Shown in pieces: positions 34,362 through 42,932 of a stretch of DNA of 64,000 bases. Source of the DNA: Halopseudomonas formosensis (GTDB taxonomy: Bacteria > Pseudomonadota > Gammaproteobacteria > Pseudomonadales > Pseudomonadaceae). The stretch lies in contig NZ_FOYD01000003.1 in NCBI RefSeq assembly GCF_900115905.1, positions 248,001 through 312,000 of the forward strand, in the 5' to 3' direction. A model generated the notes under the pieces. That model ran no database searches. It was not told the DNA's origin and worked only from the letters and a program-made list of their open reading frames with translations. The translations under genes and the position numbers were made by a program. Every line of letters starts with the position of its first letter. The stretch's first letter is position 1.

Positions 34362-35192
34362 TCAGAGTCCGCGACGCTGGGTCCACCACTGCAGACCATT
34401 GATCAGCAGCAGCAACAGGAAGGCCGCGATGAGCATCACGGTGCCGATGGCGGCAGCACCCGGATAGTCGTACTGCTCGGCCTTGGCGACGATCAGCAGC
34501 GGCGTGATTTCGGTGCGATAGGGCATGTTTCCGGAGATGAATACCACCGAACCGTACTCGCCCACGGCGCGGGCAAAGGCCAGCGCGTAGCCGGTCAGCA
34601 GTGCCGGCAGCAGCGACGGCAGTATCACCCGGCGGACGGTGGTGAAGCGGCTGGCGCCCAGGCTGGCGGAGGCTTCCTCACGCTCGGCCTCCAGGTCCTC
34701 CAGCACCGGCTGCACGGTACGCACCACAAAGGGCAGTCCGATGTAGGTCAGCGCGACCACCACCCCGAGCTGGGTATAGGCGACCTTGATGCCGAAGATG
34801 GTCAGGTACTGACCGACCCACCCGGTGGAGGCGTACAGGGTGACCAGCGCGATCCCGGCTACCGCCGTGGGCAGCGCGAAGGGCAGATCCACCAGGGCGT
34901 CGACCACTTTCTTGCCCGGGAAGCTGTAACGCACCAGTACCCAGGCGACCAGCGCACCGAACACCAGATTGATGCTGGCGCCGATCAGGGAAGCGGAGAA
35001 GGACAGTTTGTAGGAGGCCACGACCTGGGGATGGCTGACGGCTCTCCAGAAGTCCTCCCAGCTCATCATCGAGGTGTACAGCAGCAGGCCCCCGACGGGG
35101 ATGAGGAAAATGAAACCCAGATACAGCAGGCTGAAGCCCATGGTCAGCCCGAAACCGGGTATGACCCTACGTTTTCTGGTGGCAGTAGACAT
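34362..35192 (-). CDS. cysT: Sulfate ABC transporter permease CysT (CysU)
   Basis: A 276-residue permease with about six helices. The EAA loop is EEASASLGASRFTTVRRVILPSL, and FARAVGEYGSVVFISGNMPYRTEI is the CysT hallmark. GAGGTGAAC precedes the chosen ATG. It pairs with CysW. A 103-bp gap with a strong GC hairpin separates it from the upstream sbp gene. Confidence 0.95.
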   Translation of the reverse strand: MSTATRKRRVIPGFGLTMGFSLLYLGFIFLIPVGGLLLYTSMMSWEDFWRAVSHPQVVASYKLSFSASLIGASINLVFGALVAWVLVRYSFPGKKVVDALVDLPFALPTAVAGIALVTLYASTGWVGQYLTIFGIKVAYTQLGVVVALTYIGLPFVVRTVQPVLEDLEAEREEASASLGASRFTTVRRVILPSLLPALLTGYALAFARAVGEYGSVVFISGNMPYRTEITPLLIVAKAEQYDYPGAAAIGTVMLIAAFLLLLLINGLQWWTQRRGL

Positions 35193-35260
35193 GTTCACCT
35201 CGAAATGATCCCGGGCGTTGGCGTCCGGGTTGGCATCCATCAAACAGCTGGTGTATCCGA

Positions 35261-35280
35261 CTGCCGCGCTCCTGCGGCAG
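35261..35280 (-). promoter_or_regulatory. GC hairpin between sbp and cysT
   Basis: CTGCCGC and GCGGCAG form a 7-bp stem with a 6-base loop in the 103-bp sbp-cysT spacer. No T-run follows on the minus strand. By analogy with other binding-protein operons it may stabilise or partly terminate the sbp message so that the binding protein is made in excess. Confidence 0.4.
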
Positions 35281-35295
35281 CCGGGACCCTGCGCC

Positions 35296-36318
35296 TCAGC
35301 GCTTGGTCAGACTCTCCAGAATGCTGTCGAACTTGCCACCGTCGTTGAAATGATCGTTCTGTGCCTTCTCCCAGCCGCCAAACACGTCATCGATACGGAA
35401 CAGCTCGACATCGACGAACTTGTCGGCAAACTCCCTGGCGATCTCCGGGTTGCTCGGGCGGTAGTAGTTGCGCGCGGCAATCCGCTGGGCTTCCTCACTG
35501 TACAGGTACTGCAGGTACGCCTCGGCAACCTCACGGGTGCCCTTGCGGTCGACGTTCTTGTCCACCACGGTCACCGGCGGTTCGGCCAGGATGCTCACCG
35601 AGGGCACCACGATCTCGAACTCACCCTTGCCCAGCTGCTCCACCGACAGGTAGGCCTCGTTTTCCCAGGCAATGAAGACATCACCCAGTCCACGCTGCAC
35701 GAAGGTATTGGTCGCGCCACGGGCACCCGGGTCAAGTACCGGCACGTTGGCGAACAGCTTGCGCACGAACTCGTAGGCCTTCTCCTCATCACCGCCGTTC
35801 TGCTTCAGGGCATAACCCCAGGCGGCCAGGTAGTTCCAGCGGGCACCGCCGGAGGTTTTCGGGTTGGGGGTGATGACTTCCACGTCGTCACGGACCAGAT
35901 CATCCCAGTCCTTGATGTTCTTCGGGTTGCCCTTGCGCACCAGCAGCACGATGGTGGAGGTGTAGGGCGAGCTGTTGTTTGCCAGGCGGCTCTGCCAGTT
36001 TTCCGGGATCAGGTCGGCGTGCTGACGCAGCGCATCCACGTCATAGGCCAGCGCCAGGGTAACCACATCGGCGTCAAGACCGTCGATCACCGCACGGGCC
36101 TGGGAGCCGGAGCCACCGTGGGACTGGCGCACATTGACGCTCTGCCCGGTCTCGGCCTGCCAGTACTTGCTGAAGGCCGCGTTGTATTCACGGTACAGCT
36201 CACGGGTCGGGTCATAGGACACGTTGAGCAGGTTGATGTCAGCTGCCAGAGCGGAGCCCGCAATCAGGGTGGCCAGTGCGCCCGCCAGGGTATTTTTCAG
36301 GATGTTTTTCATTTTCAT
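35296..36318 (-). CDS. sbp: Periplasmic sulfate-binding protein
   Basis: A 340-residue periplasmic protein with signal peptide (residues 1-25, LAGALATLIAGSALA). The mature part INLLNVSYDPTRELYREYNAAF, the VRQSHGGSGSQARAV loop, and NPKTSGGARWNYLAAWGYAL are standard for sulfate-binding proteins (Sbp/CysP). Two ATGs six bases apart (36318, 36312) are possible starts. It feeds CysTWA. A long inverted repeat lies in its leader just before the ribosome binding site. Confidence 0.95.
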   Translation of the reverse strand: MKMKNILKNTLAGALATLIAGSALAADINLLNVSYDPTRELYREYNAAFSKYWQAETGQSVNVRQSHGGSGSQARAVIDGLDADVVTLALAYDVDALRQHADLIPENWQSRLANNSSPYTSTIVLLVRKGNPKNIKDWDDLVRDDVEVITPNPKTSGGARWNYLAAWGYALKQNGGDEEKAYEFVRKLFANVPVLDPGARGATNTFVQRGLGDVFIAWENEAYLSVEQLGKGEFEIVVPSVSILAEPPVTVVDKNVDRKGTREVAEAYLQYLYSEEAQRIAARNYYRPSNPEIAREFADKFVDVELFRIDDVFGGWEKAQNDHFNDGGKFDSILESLTKR

Positions 36319-36325
36319 TACTCTC

Positions 36326-36399
36326 GTAGAAATCTGTTTCATGTGAAGTCGGGCCGAGTCGTTCCTGTTACCGGCACATTCGTGCGGTCAGATTTCTAC
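36326..36399 (-). promoter_or_regulatory. Long-range inverted repeat in sbp 5' leader
   Basis: GTAGAAATCTG (36326-36336) and CAGATTTCTAC (36389-36399) are perfect 11-bp inverted copies enclosing 52 bases that include a smaller GCAC / GTGC hairpin. In the minus-strand transcript the second arm ends 2-3 bases before the GAGAGT ribosome binding site of sbp. A leader RNA structure is likely; its role in sulfur control is inference. Confidence 0.55.
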
Positions 36400-36528
36400 A
36401 GGAGCTGGTCTGACTGTTCAGGGCACACCGTGTCATGGGGCTCTCCATGTGATCCATGTTGTAAGCCACCTCTGGTGATCCAGTCGGCAGTAATGAAAAT
36501 GCGAGTTGGACTGTCCCGTGGTCGGGTG

Positions 36529-36708
36529 TCAGGACGCTCGGGTCGGGGGCTGGAAACGGATCTTTTCCTTCCGTTCGATCTGCACCACCTGGCCGTTGTG
36601 CAGGGTGATCTCCACTGCACCGAACTGAATGCTTCGCAGCGCTTCAGTGATGACGGCCACTACCTTCTGATCGTCCACCGCCGCATGCAGTTGGGTTGTT
36701 GCTGACAT
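36529..36708 (-). CDS. oscA: OscA, small organosulfur-utilisation protein (DUF2292/YezD-like)
   Basis: A 59-residue soluble protein, MSATTQLHAAVDDQ to PPTRAS, matching OscA/YezD by the core VEITLHNGQVVQIERKEK. In Pseudomonas, OscA is needed for growth on organosulfur compounds, and its gene precedes sbp-cysTWA exactly as here. GGAGCAGAGAAC precedes the ATG. An AT-rich promoter-like region lies upstream. sbp starts 210 bases downstream on the same strand, so both are probably part of one sulfur-starvation regulon under CysB. Confidence 0.9.
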   Translation of the reverse strand: MSATTQLHAAVDDQKVVAVITEALRSIQFGAVEITLHNGQVVQIERKEKIRFQPPTRAS

Positions 36709-36754
36709 GTTCTCTGCTCCGTTTGCGGGTTGGGCTGGATACCTGGGGTATCGA

Positions 36755-36838
36755 CGGAGGAGATATTAGAGGGGAAATTGATATAGCGAAAAATACTATT
36801 TTGGAACTTGTATATTCTTTTTTCGAATAACAAAATTA
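36755..36838 (-). promoter_or_regulatory. AT-rich promoter region of oscA
   Basis: About 80 bases of strongly AT-rich sequence, in contrast to the surrounding GC-rich DNA, precede oscA. It carries several T-tract/A-tract elements (for example ATATAGCGAAAAATACTATTTT) of the kind bound by CysB. Exact -35/-10 boxes cannot be fixed by eye. Confidence 0.5.
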
Positions 36839-36840
36839 GA

Positions 36841-36943
36841 CCCGGGAGGGACGAGCACCAGCTCGTCCTGCGGATTCGGCCCGATACCCTACGCGTGCCG
36901 GCTGACTCCTATCATCGAGCTGGTGCTCGACGCTCCCAGGGAG
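36841..36943. repeat. Inverted pair of REP-like elements (GAGCTGGTGCTCG family)
   Basis: GACGAGCACCAGCTCGTC at about 36850 and an inverted partner CGAGCTGGTGCTCGACG at about 36915-36931, with flanking GGGAGG / CTCCCAGGG, form a BIME-like pair downstream of the Gdt1 gene. Related elements occur at 63428-63534. Confidence 0.8.
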
Positions 36944-36951
36944 AGCAACAC

Positions 36952-37536
36952 TCACCCCGCCGCAGTCATATGCGTCCAGGCCATCCACCCCGCATACAGC
37001 CCCAGCGCCAGGAACAGCATGGCGGTAACCACGCGGATCAGCCCCAGCGGCAGTTTGCCCGCCGCAGCATTGCCGAGAAACACCACCGGCACGTTGGCCA
37101 GCATCATGCCCAGCGTGGTACCCATCACCACCCACAGGTAGGCGTCAAACTGGGCGGCCAGGACCACGGTGGCGACCTGGGTCTTGTCGCCCATCTCGGC
37201 GAGGAAGAAGGCCACCAGCGCCGCCATGAAGGCGCCGTAGCGGCTGATCGGCGGGGTGTTATCGTCGTCGAGCTTATCCGGAATCAGGGTCCAGGCCGCC
37301 ACGGCGAGGAAACTGACGGCCACCAGACTGTACAGCCAGGCATCGCTGAGCAGTTCGCTGACCAGCTGGCCGACGGCACCGGCCAATGCGTGGTTGACCA
37401 CGGTGGCGATCAGAATGCCCCAGATGATCGGCCATGGCCGACGGAAACGGGCTGCCAGCAGCAGCGCCAGCAATTGGGTCTTGTCGCCGATCTCTGCCAG
37501 CGTGACTACCCCGGTCGAAACGAAGAAGGCTTCCAC
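36952..37536 (-). CDS. TMEM165/Gdt1 family cation (Mn2+) transporter
   Basis: A 194-residue membrane protein with six helices in two inverted repeats, each carrying the family motif: AEIGDKTQLLAL near residue 15 and AEMGDKTQVATV near residue 120. Family members move Mn2+ or Ca2+, and bacterial ones export manganese. The GTG start at MEAFFVSTGVV was chosen because relatives begin there; another GTG lies 42 bases upstream. A yybP-ykoY (Mn2+) riboswitch precedes the gene and supports a manganese role. Confidence 0.9.
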   Translation of the reverse strand: MEAFFVSTGVVTLAEIGDKTQLLALLLAARFRRPWPIIWGILIATVVNHALAGAVGQLVSELLSDAWLYSLVAVSFLAVAAWTLIPDKLDDDNTPPISRYGAFMAALVAFFLAEMGDKTQVATVVLAAQFDAYLWVVMGTTLGMMLANVPVVFLGNAAAGKLPLGLIRVVTAMLFLALGLYAGWMAWTHMTAAG

Positions 37537-37609
37537 GGATATTCCATTACGAGGGCGGGTTGACTGTTCCAATGACACGGCGACACCCCCGCCCTCGGCT
37601 GGTGTTCCG

Positions 37610-37735
37610 TGTCAAAGGTCTCGTCAAACCCGGTCACCCTGGGTGACGGCGGGTCGCAGACGCCATGGCCTGTGGGCCAAGTATGTTGACGGCTGCCTTG
37701 GAAGGCGGGCTTCCGGAGAGACTACTCCCCTAAGA
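37610..37735 (-). promoter_or_regulatory. yybP-ykoY (Mn2+) riboswitch
   Basis: Read on the minus strand, the leader contains TTAGGGGAGTAG near its start, GTCAACATACTTGGCCC, GCGTCTGCGACCCG and GGTTTGACGAGACCTTTG in the order known for the yybP-ykoY class, which binds Mn2+ and turns on exporter genes. It ends about 75-100 bases before the Gdt1-type transporter start. Boundaries are approximate. Confidence 0.9.
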
Positions 37736-37768
37736 CGGGCGCAACTCTAGCAAGACAGCCCCGGTGAA

Positions 37769-38788
37769 TCAACCCGGCGCCACCGCCGAGTAGACCTTGA
37801 AGCGGCTGTTTTCGCGCAGCACCCGGCAGGGACCGATATGGGCCTCGATCAGCGGCGGGTACTTGAGAAAACCGTTGGCCACGATGCGCAGCTCGCCCCG
37901 GGGCAGCAGGTTGCGCGCCACGGCGTTGAAGAAGCGCTCGGCGATGCTGGTGTCGTGGCGCACGCCGGTATGAAAGGGCGGATTGCTGACCACGGCGGCA
38001 AAGCGGCCATGCACGTCACTCAGACCATCACTGGGATAGACCTGGGCGTCCACGTCATGCTGGTCCAGGGTCTGACGCGCGCAATAGAGCGCCAGTGCAT
38101 CGATATCGACCAGCTCGAAACGGCAACCCGGATTGCGCCGCGCCAGCACCAGGCTGAGCACCCCTGCCCCGCAGCCGAAATCCAGCACCTTGCCCGCCGG
38201 CAGAGGCGCCATCTCCTCCAGCAGCAGCGCACTGCCCTCATCCAGCCGGCCATGGCTGAACACCCCCGGCAGGCTGGTCAGCTGCACCTTCTGGTCGGGG
38301 AAATCGAGGTCGATCTGCTGTTGCCAGTCCTCCAGCCGGAAGGCCGGGGCATCACCCTTGACCTGGGTGCGCCACAGCTGGCAGTGGCGGGCCGAATCCA
38401 GTTTCTCCGCCCCGTCGCCCAAGCCGGCCAGCAGCTTTTCTGCCCGGGTGATGCCGCCCTTCTTCTCGCCGACCAGATACAGCGGACAGCCGGCGGCCAG
38501 CAGTGGTGCCATCTGCGCCAGCGCATACTCGGCCCGCTCGATGGCCTTGGGCATGACCAGGATGGCCCCTTCCAGCCCTTCCACTGCCGGACACAGGTGG
38601 GAGAAGCTCAGCTGATGCTCCGGCAACCTGCCGCGCAGGCCGAGAAAGGCCGAGTAGTCCCAGGTCCACACATGCCAGTCGCCCGGCAGCTCTCGGGTCA
38701 GCTCGTCAGCCGCGGGGTTGACCAGCAGCAGCCGCTGACCGGCAAGCAGCTCGGCACTGCGCAGAAGAATCTGACTGGTGTTGTCCAT
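37769..38788 (-). CDS. rsmC: 16S rRNA (guanine1207-N2)-methyltransferase RsmC
   Basis: A 339-residue methyltransferase with the two-domain RsmC layout. A degenerate N-terminal domain (about 1-165) is followed by a catalytic domain with the SAM-binding block VLDFGCGAGVLSLVLA and the adenine/guanine N-methylase motif NPPFH. It methylates G1207 of 16S rRNA. GGAGTCGCC precedes the chosen ATG (MDNTSQILLRS). The upstream in-frame extension would overlap the hrpB end. Confidence 0.93.
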   Translation of the reverse strand: MDNTSQILLRSAELLAGQRLLLVNPAADELTRELPGDWHVWTWDYSAFLGLRGRLPEHQLSFSHLCPAVEGLEGAILVMPKAIERAEYALAQMAPLLAAGCPLYLVGEKKGGITRAEKLLAGLGDGAEKLDSARHCQLWRTQVKGDAPAFRLEDWQQQIDLDFPDQKVQLTSLPGVFSHGRLDEGSALLLEEMAPLPAGKVLDFGCGAGVLSLVLARRNPGCRFELVDIDALALYCARQTLDQHDVDAQVYPSDGLSDVHGRFAAVVSNPPFHTGVRHDTSIAERFFNAVARNLLPRGELRIVANGFLKYPPLIEAHIGPCRVLRENSRFKVYSAVAPG

Positions 38789-38836
38789 GGCGACTCCGAA
38801 GGTAGGTAAGCAAGGGGCCGGGCATTGTACGCGATG

Positions 38837-38869
38837 GCGAGCACTCTCTGGGAGGACGAGCTGCTCGCC
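38837..38869. repeat. REP-like inverted repeat between hrpB and rsmC
   Basis: GGCGAGC and GCTCGCC enclose CTGGGAGGACGAGC, a fragment related to the GAGCTGGTGCTCG repeat family seen elsewhere in the window. It sits in the 118-bp gap between hrpB and rsmC and may be a degenerate copy or the hrpB transcript-end hairpin. Confidence 0.45.
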
Positions 38870-38906
38870 ACCCGGGGTAAAGCCCATCCGCTTTACGTCA
38901 GGACGG

Positions 38907-41447
38907 TCACTTGCGTGGCTTGGCCCGGGTGGTGGGTTCGGCCTGCAGGGGATCATCCGGCCAATAGTGTTTGGGGTAGCGCCCCTTCATGTCCTTCTTC
39001 ACCTCGGCGTAGCTGCTGCGCCAGAAGCCCTCCAGGTCCTGGGTTACCTGCACCGGCCGCTGCGCCGGCGACAGCAGGTGCAGCTTGAGCGCCATACGGC
39101 CATTGGCGATGCGCGGCGTCTGCGCGCTGCCGAACATTTCCTGCAGCCGCACCGCCAGTACCGGCGGCGTTTCGCTGTAGTCGATGCGGATGCGCGAACC
39201 GGTGGGCACCGTCCAGTGGGTCGGCGCCTGCTCATCCAGCGCCTTGGGCAGCGGCCAGGGCAGCAACCCGGTGAGTATGGCCGGCAGATCCAGATTGGCA
39301 AAATGCGCCAGCCGCGTGACCTTGCCGAGCCAGGGCGCCAGCCACTGCTCCAGGCTGTCCAGCAGGGCCTGATCGGATACATCGGGCCAGGCGGACTCGC
39401 CGCCCTGCTCAAGATCCAGATTACGCAGCAGCAGGATACGCGCCTGCCACTGGCGCAGCGCAGGGGTCCAGGGCAGCAGGTTCAGGCCCTGCTTGCGTAC
39501 CACCGCGCAGAGTGCGCGATTGCGCTGTTCCGGTTCGATGTCCCTGAGCGGCTCGCGGCGGTACACCAGTGCCCCCACCCGCCACTGCTGCTCGGCCACC
39601 AGGGTTTCGCTGCGCCCATCCCATTCCAGCGTCTGCTCCTGATGCAGCAGCTCCGGCAGGTATGTCGGCAGCCAGGCAGCATCCAGGGCCGCGGCCAGGA
39701 AGATCCGCGCATTGCGCTGACTGGCGTGCCCGCCGAGACTGGCAACCACCAGCCACTCCTGCTGCTGCAGACTGTCGACCTGGGGGAAGGCCGCTGATCG
39801 CCCGTTGGCCAGGCGATAGTCGCTGCCCTGCTCGCCACGCCGCCTGGCGATGCGATCCGGATAGGCCAGCGCCAGCAGCAATCCCGCCCAGTGCTCGTCC
39901 TGCGGGCTCGGCAGGGGTTCGACTACCGGGAAGCGGGCCAGCAGTTTCTGCCACTGTTCGACCAGACGCCGTGCCCGCTGCAGGGCGCCGCGATCCAGCG
40001 CCGGCTCGTTGCGCGGTGCATCGAAAGTGGCCAGCCGGCGGGCAATGTCGGCATCCTCGACCCCGCGCAGCAGGTCCCGCTCGCCGAGGATGGCCGCCAG
40101 CCGGCAAGCCAGCTGTCCCAGGCCCAGAGCCTGGCCGCGCAGCAGCATGTGCGCCAGGCGCGGGTGCATCGGCAGCTCACTCAGAGCAGTGCCGTGTTCG
40201 GTCAGTGCCCAACCGCTGCCACGGCCCTCAAGGGCACCCAGCTGAACCAGCAGGTCCCTGCCCTGCTGCAGGGCGGCGGCAGGCGGTGGGTCGAGCCACA
40301 CCAGTTCGGCGGGATCGTCCACACCCCAGCGCGCCAGCTGCAGTGCCAGCGGCGCCAGATCGGCCTGCAGGATCTCCGCCGGACTCTGGGCCGCCAGCTG
40401 GGCGTGCTGATCGGCGGACCACAGGCGATAGCAGACACCCGGCTCGGTACGGCCGGCGCGTCCGGCACGCTGCTCGGCGGCAGCCCGGGAGATGCGCCGG
40501 GTATGCAGGCGGGTCATGCCCGACACCGGATCGAAAGCCGGCTCCCGGCACAGGCCGGAGTCGATCACCACCCGCACCCCGTCGATGGTCAGGCTGGTCT
40601 CGGCAATGGGCGTGGCCAGCACCACCTTGCGCCGCCCCGGTGGGGCCGGGCTGATGGCCGCACGCTGGGCGGCAAAGTCAAGATCGCCGTACAGCGGCGT
40701 CACATCCACATCCGGCGCATCGGCCAAGGCGGTTTCCAGGCGGGATTGCAGTCGCCGGATCTCTGCGGCGCCCGGGAGAAACACCAGCAGACTGCCGCTG
40801 TCCGTGGCCAGCGCCTGCAGTACCAATTGCTCCAGCACCGGCTCGATGGGCTGCCCCGGGGCCAGCGCACTGCCGTGGTGGATCTGCACCGGGTACTGCC
40901 GGCCTTCACTGCTGACCAGCGGCGCATCGTCCAGCAGCCGGCTGACCGCCGCCGCATCCAGCGTGGCCGACATGACCAGGAGTTTCAGCGGGTCCTGCTC
41001 ATCGCGCAGGTACTGCTGGGTCTGCAGACAGAGCGCCAGGCCCAGATCGGCGTCCAGACTGCGTTCATGGAATTCGTCGAAGATCACCAGGCCGACGCCG
41101 GGCAGCTCGGGGTCGGCCAGCAGCAGACGTTGCAATATTCCCTCGGTCACCACTTCGATGCGGGTGGCGGCGCTGACTCGGGTTTCCAGGCGGATGCGAT
41201 AACCGACGGTCTGACCCACCGGCTCGCCGAGCAACTGGGCCAGGCGTTCGGCTGCGGCCCGCGCCGCCAGCCGCCGCGGCTCGAGCAGAATGATCTTCTT
41301 TCCTGCCAGCCAGTCGCTGTCCAGCAGCGCCAGCGGCACCAGAGTGGTCTTGCCGGCACCGGGCGGCGCCTGCAGCACCACACAGGGGTGCGTGGCCAGC
41401 TGCTGGTCCAGTGCCGGCAGCACGGCCTGTACGGGAAGCTCGTTCAT
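38907..41447 (-). CDS. hrpB: ATP-dependent helicase HrpB
   Basis: An 846-residue DEAH/RHA-type helicase. Motif I is APPGAGKTTLVPL near residue 28, motif II DEFHERSLD near 123 (the DEFH variant is typical of HrpB), motif III SATLD, and motif VI QRAGRAGR near 330. HrpB-specific C-terminal domains follow, ending WPDDPLQAEPTTRAKPRK, close to the conserved HrpB C-terminal signature. It is an RNA/DNA helicase of unclear role. Length is normal for the family (about 810-850). Confidence 0.95.
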   Translation of the reverse strand: MNELPVQAVLPALDQQLATHPCVVLQAPPGAGKTTLVPLALLDSDWLAGKKIILLEPRRLAARAAAERLAQLLGEPVGQTVGYRIRLETRVSAATRIEVVTEGILQRLLLADPELPGVGLVIFDEFHERSLDADLGLALCLQTQQYLRDEQDPLKLLVMSATLDAAAVSRLLDDAPLVSSEGRQYPVQIHHGSALAPGQPIEPVLEQLVLQALATDSGSLLVFLPGAAEIRRLQSRLETALADAPDVDVTPLYGDLDFAAQRAAISPAPPGRRKVVLATPIAETSLTIDGVRVVIDSGLCREPAFDPVSGMTRLHTRRISRAAAEQRAGRAGRTEPGVCYRLWSADQHAQLAAQSPAEILQADLAPLALQLARWGVDDPAELVWLDPPPAAALQQGRDLLVQLGALEGRGSGWALTEHGTALSELPMHPRLAHMLLRGQALGLGQLACRLAAILGERDLLRGVEDADIARRLATFDAPRNEPALDRGALQRARRLVEQWQKLLARFPVVEPLPSPQDEHWAGLLLALAYPDRIARRRGEQGSDYRLANGRSAAFPQVDSLQQQEWLVVASLGGHASQRNARIFLAAALDAAWLPTYLPELLHQEQTLEWDGRSETLVAEQQWRVGALVYRREPLRDIEPEQRNRALCAVVRKQGLNLLPWTPALRQWQARILLLRNLDLEQGGESAWPDVSDQALLDSLEQWLAPWLGKVTRLAHFANLDLPAILTGLLPWPLPKALDEQAPTHWTVPTGSRIRIDYSETPPVLAVRLQEMFGSAQTPRIANGRMALKLHLLSPAQRPVQVTQDLEGFWRSSYAEVKKDMKGRYPKHYWPDDPLQAEPTTRAKPRK

Positions 41448-41560
41448 CGGGGCTCACTTTCGATTGAAGCCGGGCATTATACTCCGCCATCTTCAAGCCA
41501 TCAGTGCGGACGCGTATAGTTGGCGCATCCAGTCACCTGCCTGCATGTGAGGGTTCAACA

Positions 41561-41971
41561 ATGCGTCTGAAGGCTCTGGCCAGCATCCTGCTGAGCACTA
41601 CCCTGGTCACCCAGCTCGCCGCCTGCGGCACCGTTTTCTATCCCGAGCGGCGCGGGCAGATCAGCGGCGAGATCGATCCCGGCGTGGCCATTCTCAATGG
41701 CATCGGCCTGCTGTTCTATGTCATCCCCGGTCTGGTGGCCTTTGCGGTGGACTTTGCCACCGGCGCCATCTACTTCCCCGACGCGCGCTATTCCCTGGCT
41801 CCGGAACGTCTGGGCGAGGCGCTTGATGACCAGGGTGCGGTGGACCCGCTGAAGCTCAAGGCCATATTGCACCGGGATCTGGGTGTCGACCTGCCGATGG
41901 AGCAGGCAGTTCAGGTTCAGCACCCGCGCAGCCAGGCACTGGCCCTGCTGAACCTGCCGGCACGCGGCTGA
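41561..41971 (+). CDS. Small YceK/YidQ-like lipoprotein
   Basis: A 136-residue lipoprotein with lipobox LAAC (C22) followed by GTVFYPERRGQ, a membrane-like stretch (LNGIGLLFYVIPGLVAFAVDFATGAIY) and a soluble tail. The pattern resembles the YceK/YidQ DUF1375-type lipoproteins but the match is loose. GAGGG precedes the ATG. The stop overlaps the next ATG by one base, suggesting co-translation with the cation exporter. Confidence 0.75.
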   Translation: MRLKALASILLSTTLVTQLAACGTVFYPERRGQISGEIDPGVAILNGIGLLFYVIPGLVAFAVDFATGAIYFPDARYSLAPERLGEALDDQGAVDPLKLKAILHRDLGVDLPMEQAVQVQHPRSQALALLNLPARG

Positions 41972-42852
41972 TGACCGACAGGGCACAAGTTACCGCGGAA
42001 AATGGCCGCCTGCTGCGCCGGGTAACCTACGCCTCACTGGCCACCGCGCTGTTGCTGATCGGCCTCAAGACCGCCGTCTGGCTGATGTCCGGTTCGGTCA
42101 GCCTGCTGGCCTCGCTGACCGACTCGCTGATGGATGCCGGTGCCTCGCTGATCAACCTGCTGGCTGTCGGCTATGCGCTGACACCTGCGGACAAGGGGCA
42201 CCGTTTCGGTCACGGCAAGGCCGAGGCCCTGGCCGGTCTGGCCCAGTCCGCGTTCATCACCCTGTCCGCCGGCCTGGTGTTGTGGCAGGGTTTGGAGCGA
42301 CTGCGCCACCCTGTGCCGCTGGACGGCGCCTGGTACGGTGTCGGGGTGATGCTGTTCTCCATTATCGCTACCCTGCTGTTGCTGCGTTTCCAGAACCGTG
42401 TGATCCGCCGCACCGGCTCTACCGCCATCCGTGCCGACGCCCTGCATTACCGTTCCGACCTGCTGATGAACACCAGCATCATTGTCGCCCTGATCCTGGC
42501 CTGGTACGGCATCAGCGGTGCGGACGCGCTGTTCGGCATCGGTATTGCCCTGTTCATTGCCCTGGGTGCCCTGAAGATCGGCCGCGATGCGGTGCAGATT
42601 CTCATGGATCATGAGCTGCCGGAGGAGGTTCGTCAGGAGGCGCTGGCCCTGGCCCGTGCCGTGCCCGGGGTGATGGGCGTGCATGACCTGCGCACCCGCG
42701 AGTCCGGGCAGCAGTGGTTCATCCAGATGCACCTGGAGCTGCCGGCCGAGCTGCCGCTGGGACAGGCCCATGCATTGGGGGAGCAGGTGCGCCTGGCGAT
42801 CTGCGAACGCTTCCCCCAGGCTGAGGTGCTGGTTCACAAGGACCCGGTCTGA
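41971..42852 (+). CDS. fieF: Cation diffusion facilitator (FieF-like)
   Basis: A 293-residue divalent cation/proton antiporter with six helices and a cytoplasmic C-terminal domain. Transport-site residues D51, D55, H159 and D163 match FieF (YiiP) D45/D49/H153/D157, and HRFGHGKAEALAGL is the family loop. It would export Zn2+ or Fe2+. It is translationally coupled to the upstream lipoprotein, and a hairpin terminator follows. Confidence 0.93.
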   Translation: MTDRAQVTAENGRLLRRVTYASLATALLLIGLKTAVWLMSGSVSLLASLTDSLMDAGASLINLLAVGYALTPADKGHRFGHGKAEALAGLAQSAFITLSAGLVLWQGLERLRHPVPLDGAWYGVGVMLFSIIATLLLLRFQNRVIRRTGSTAIRADALHYRSDLLMNTSIIVALILAWYGISGADALFGIGIALFIALGALKIGRDAVQILMDHELPEEVRQEALALARAVPGVMGVHDLRTRESGQQWFIQMHLELPAELPLGQAHALGEQVRLAICERFPQAEVLVHKDPV

Positions 42853-42860
42853 CACGCAGA

Positions 42861-42895
42861 AACGCCAACGGCCGACTGAGTCGGCCGTTGGCGTT
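42861..42895 (+). terminator. Terminator hairpin after fieF
   Basis: AACGCCAACGGCCGAC and GTCGGCCGTTGGCGTT form a nearly perfect 15-16-bp stem with a 3-5 base loop, 9 bases after the fieF stop. The T-run is weak (GTTGATGT). Confidence 0.75.
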
Positions 42896-42932
42896 GATGT
42901 CCGTCGCTATCCTGGTGGGATACTGCCTCTAC

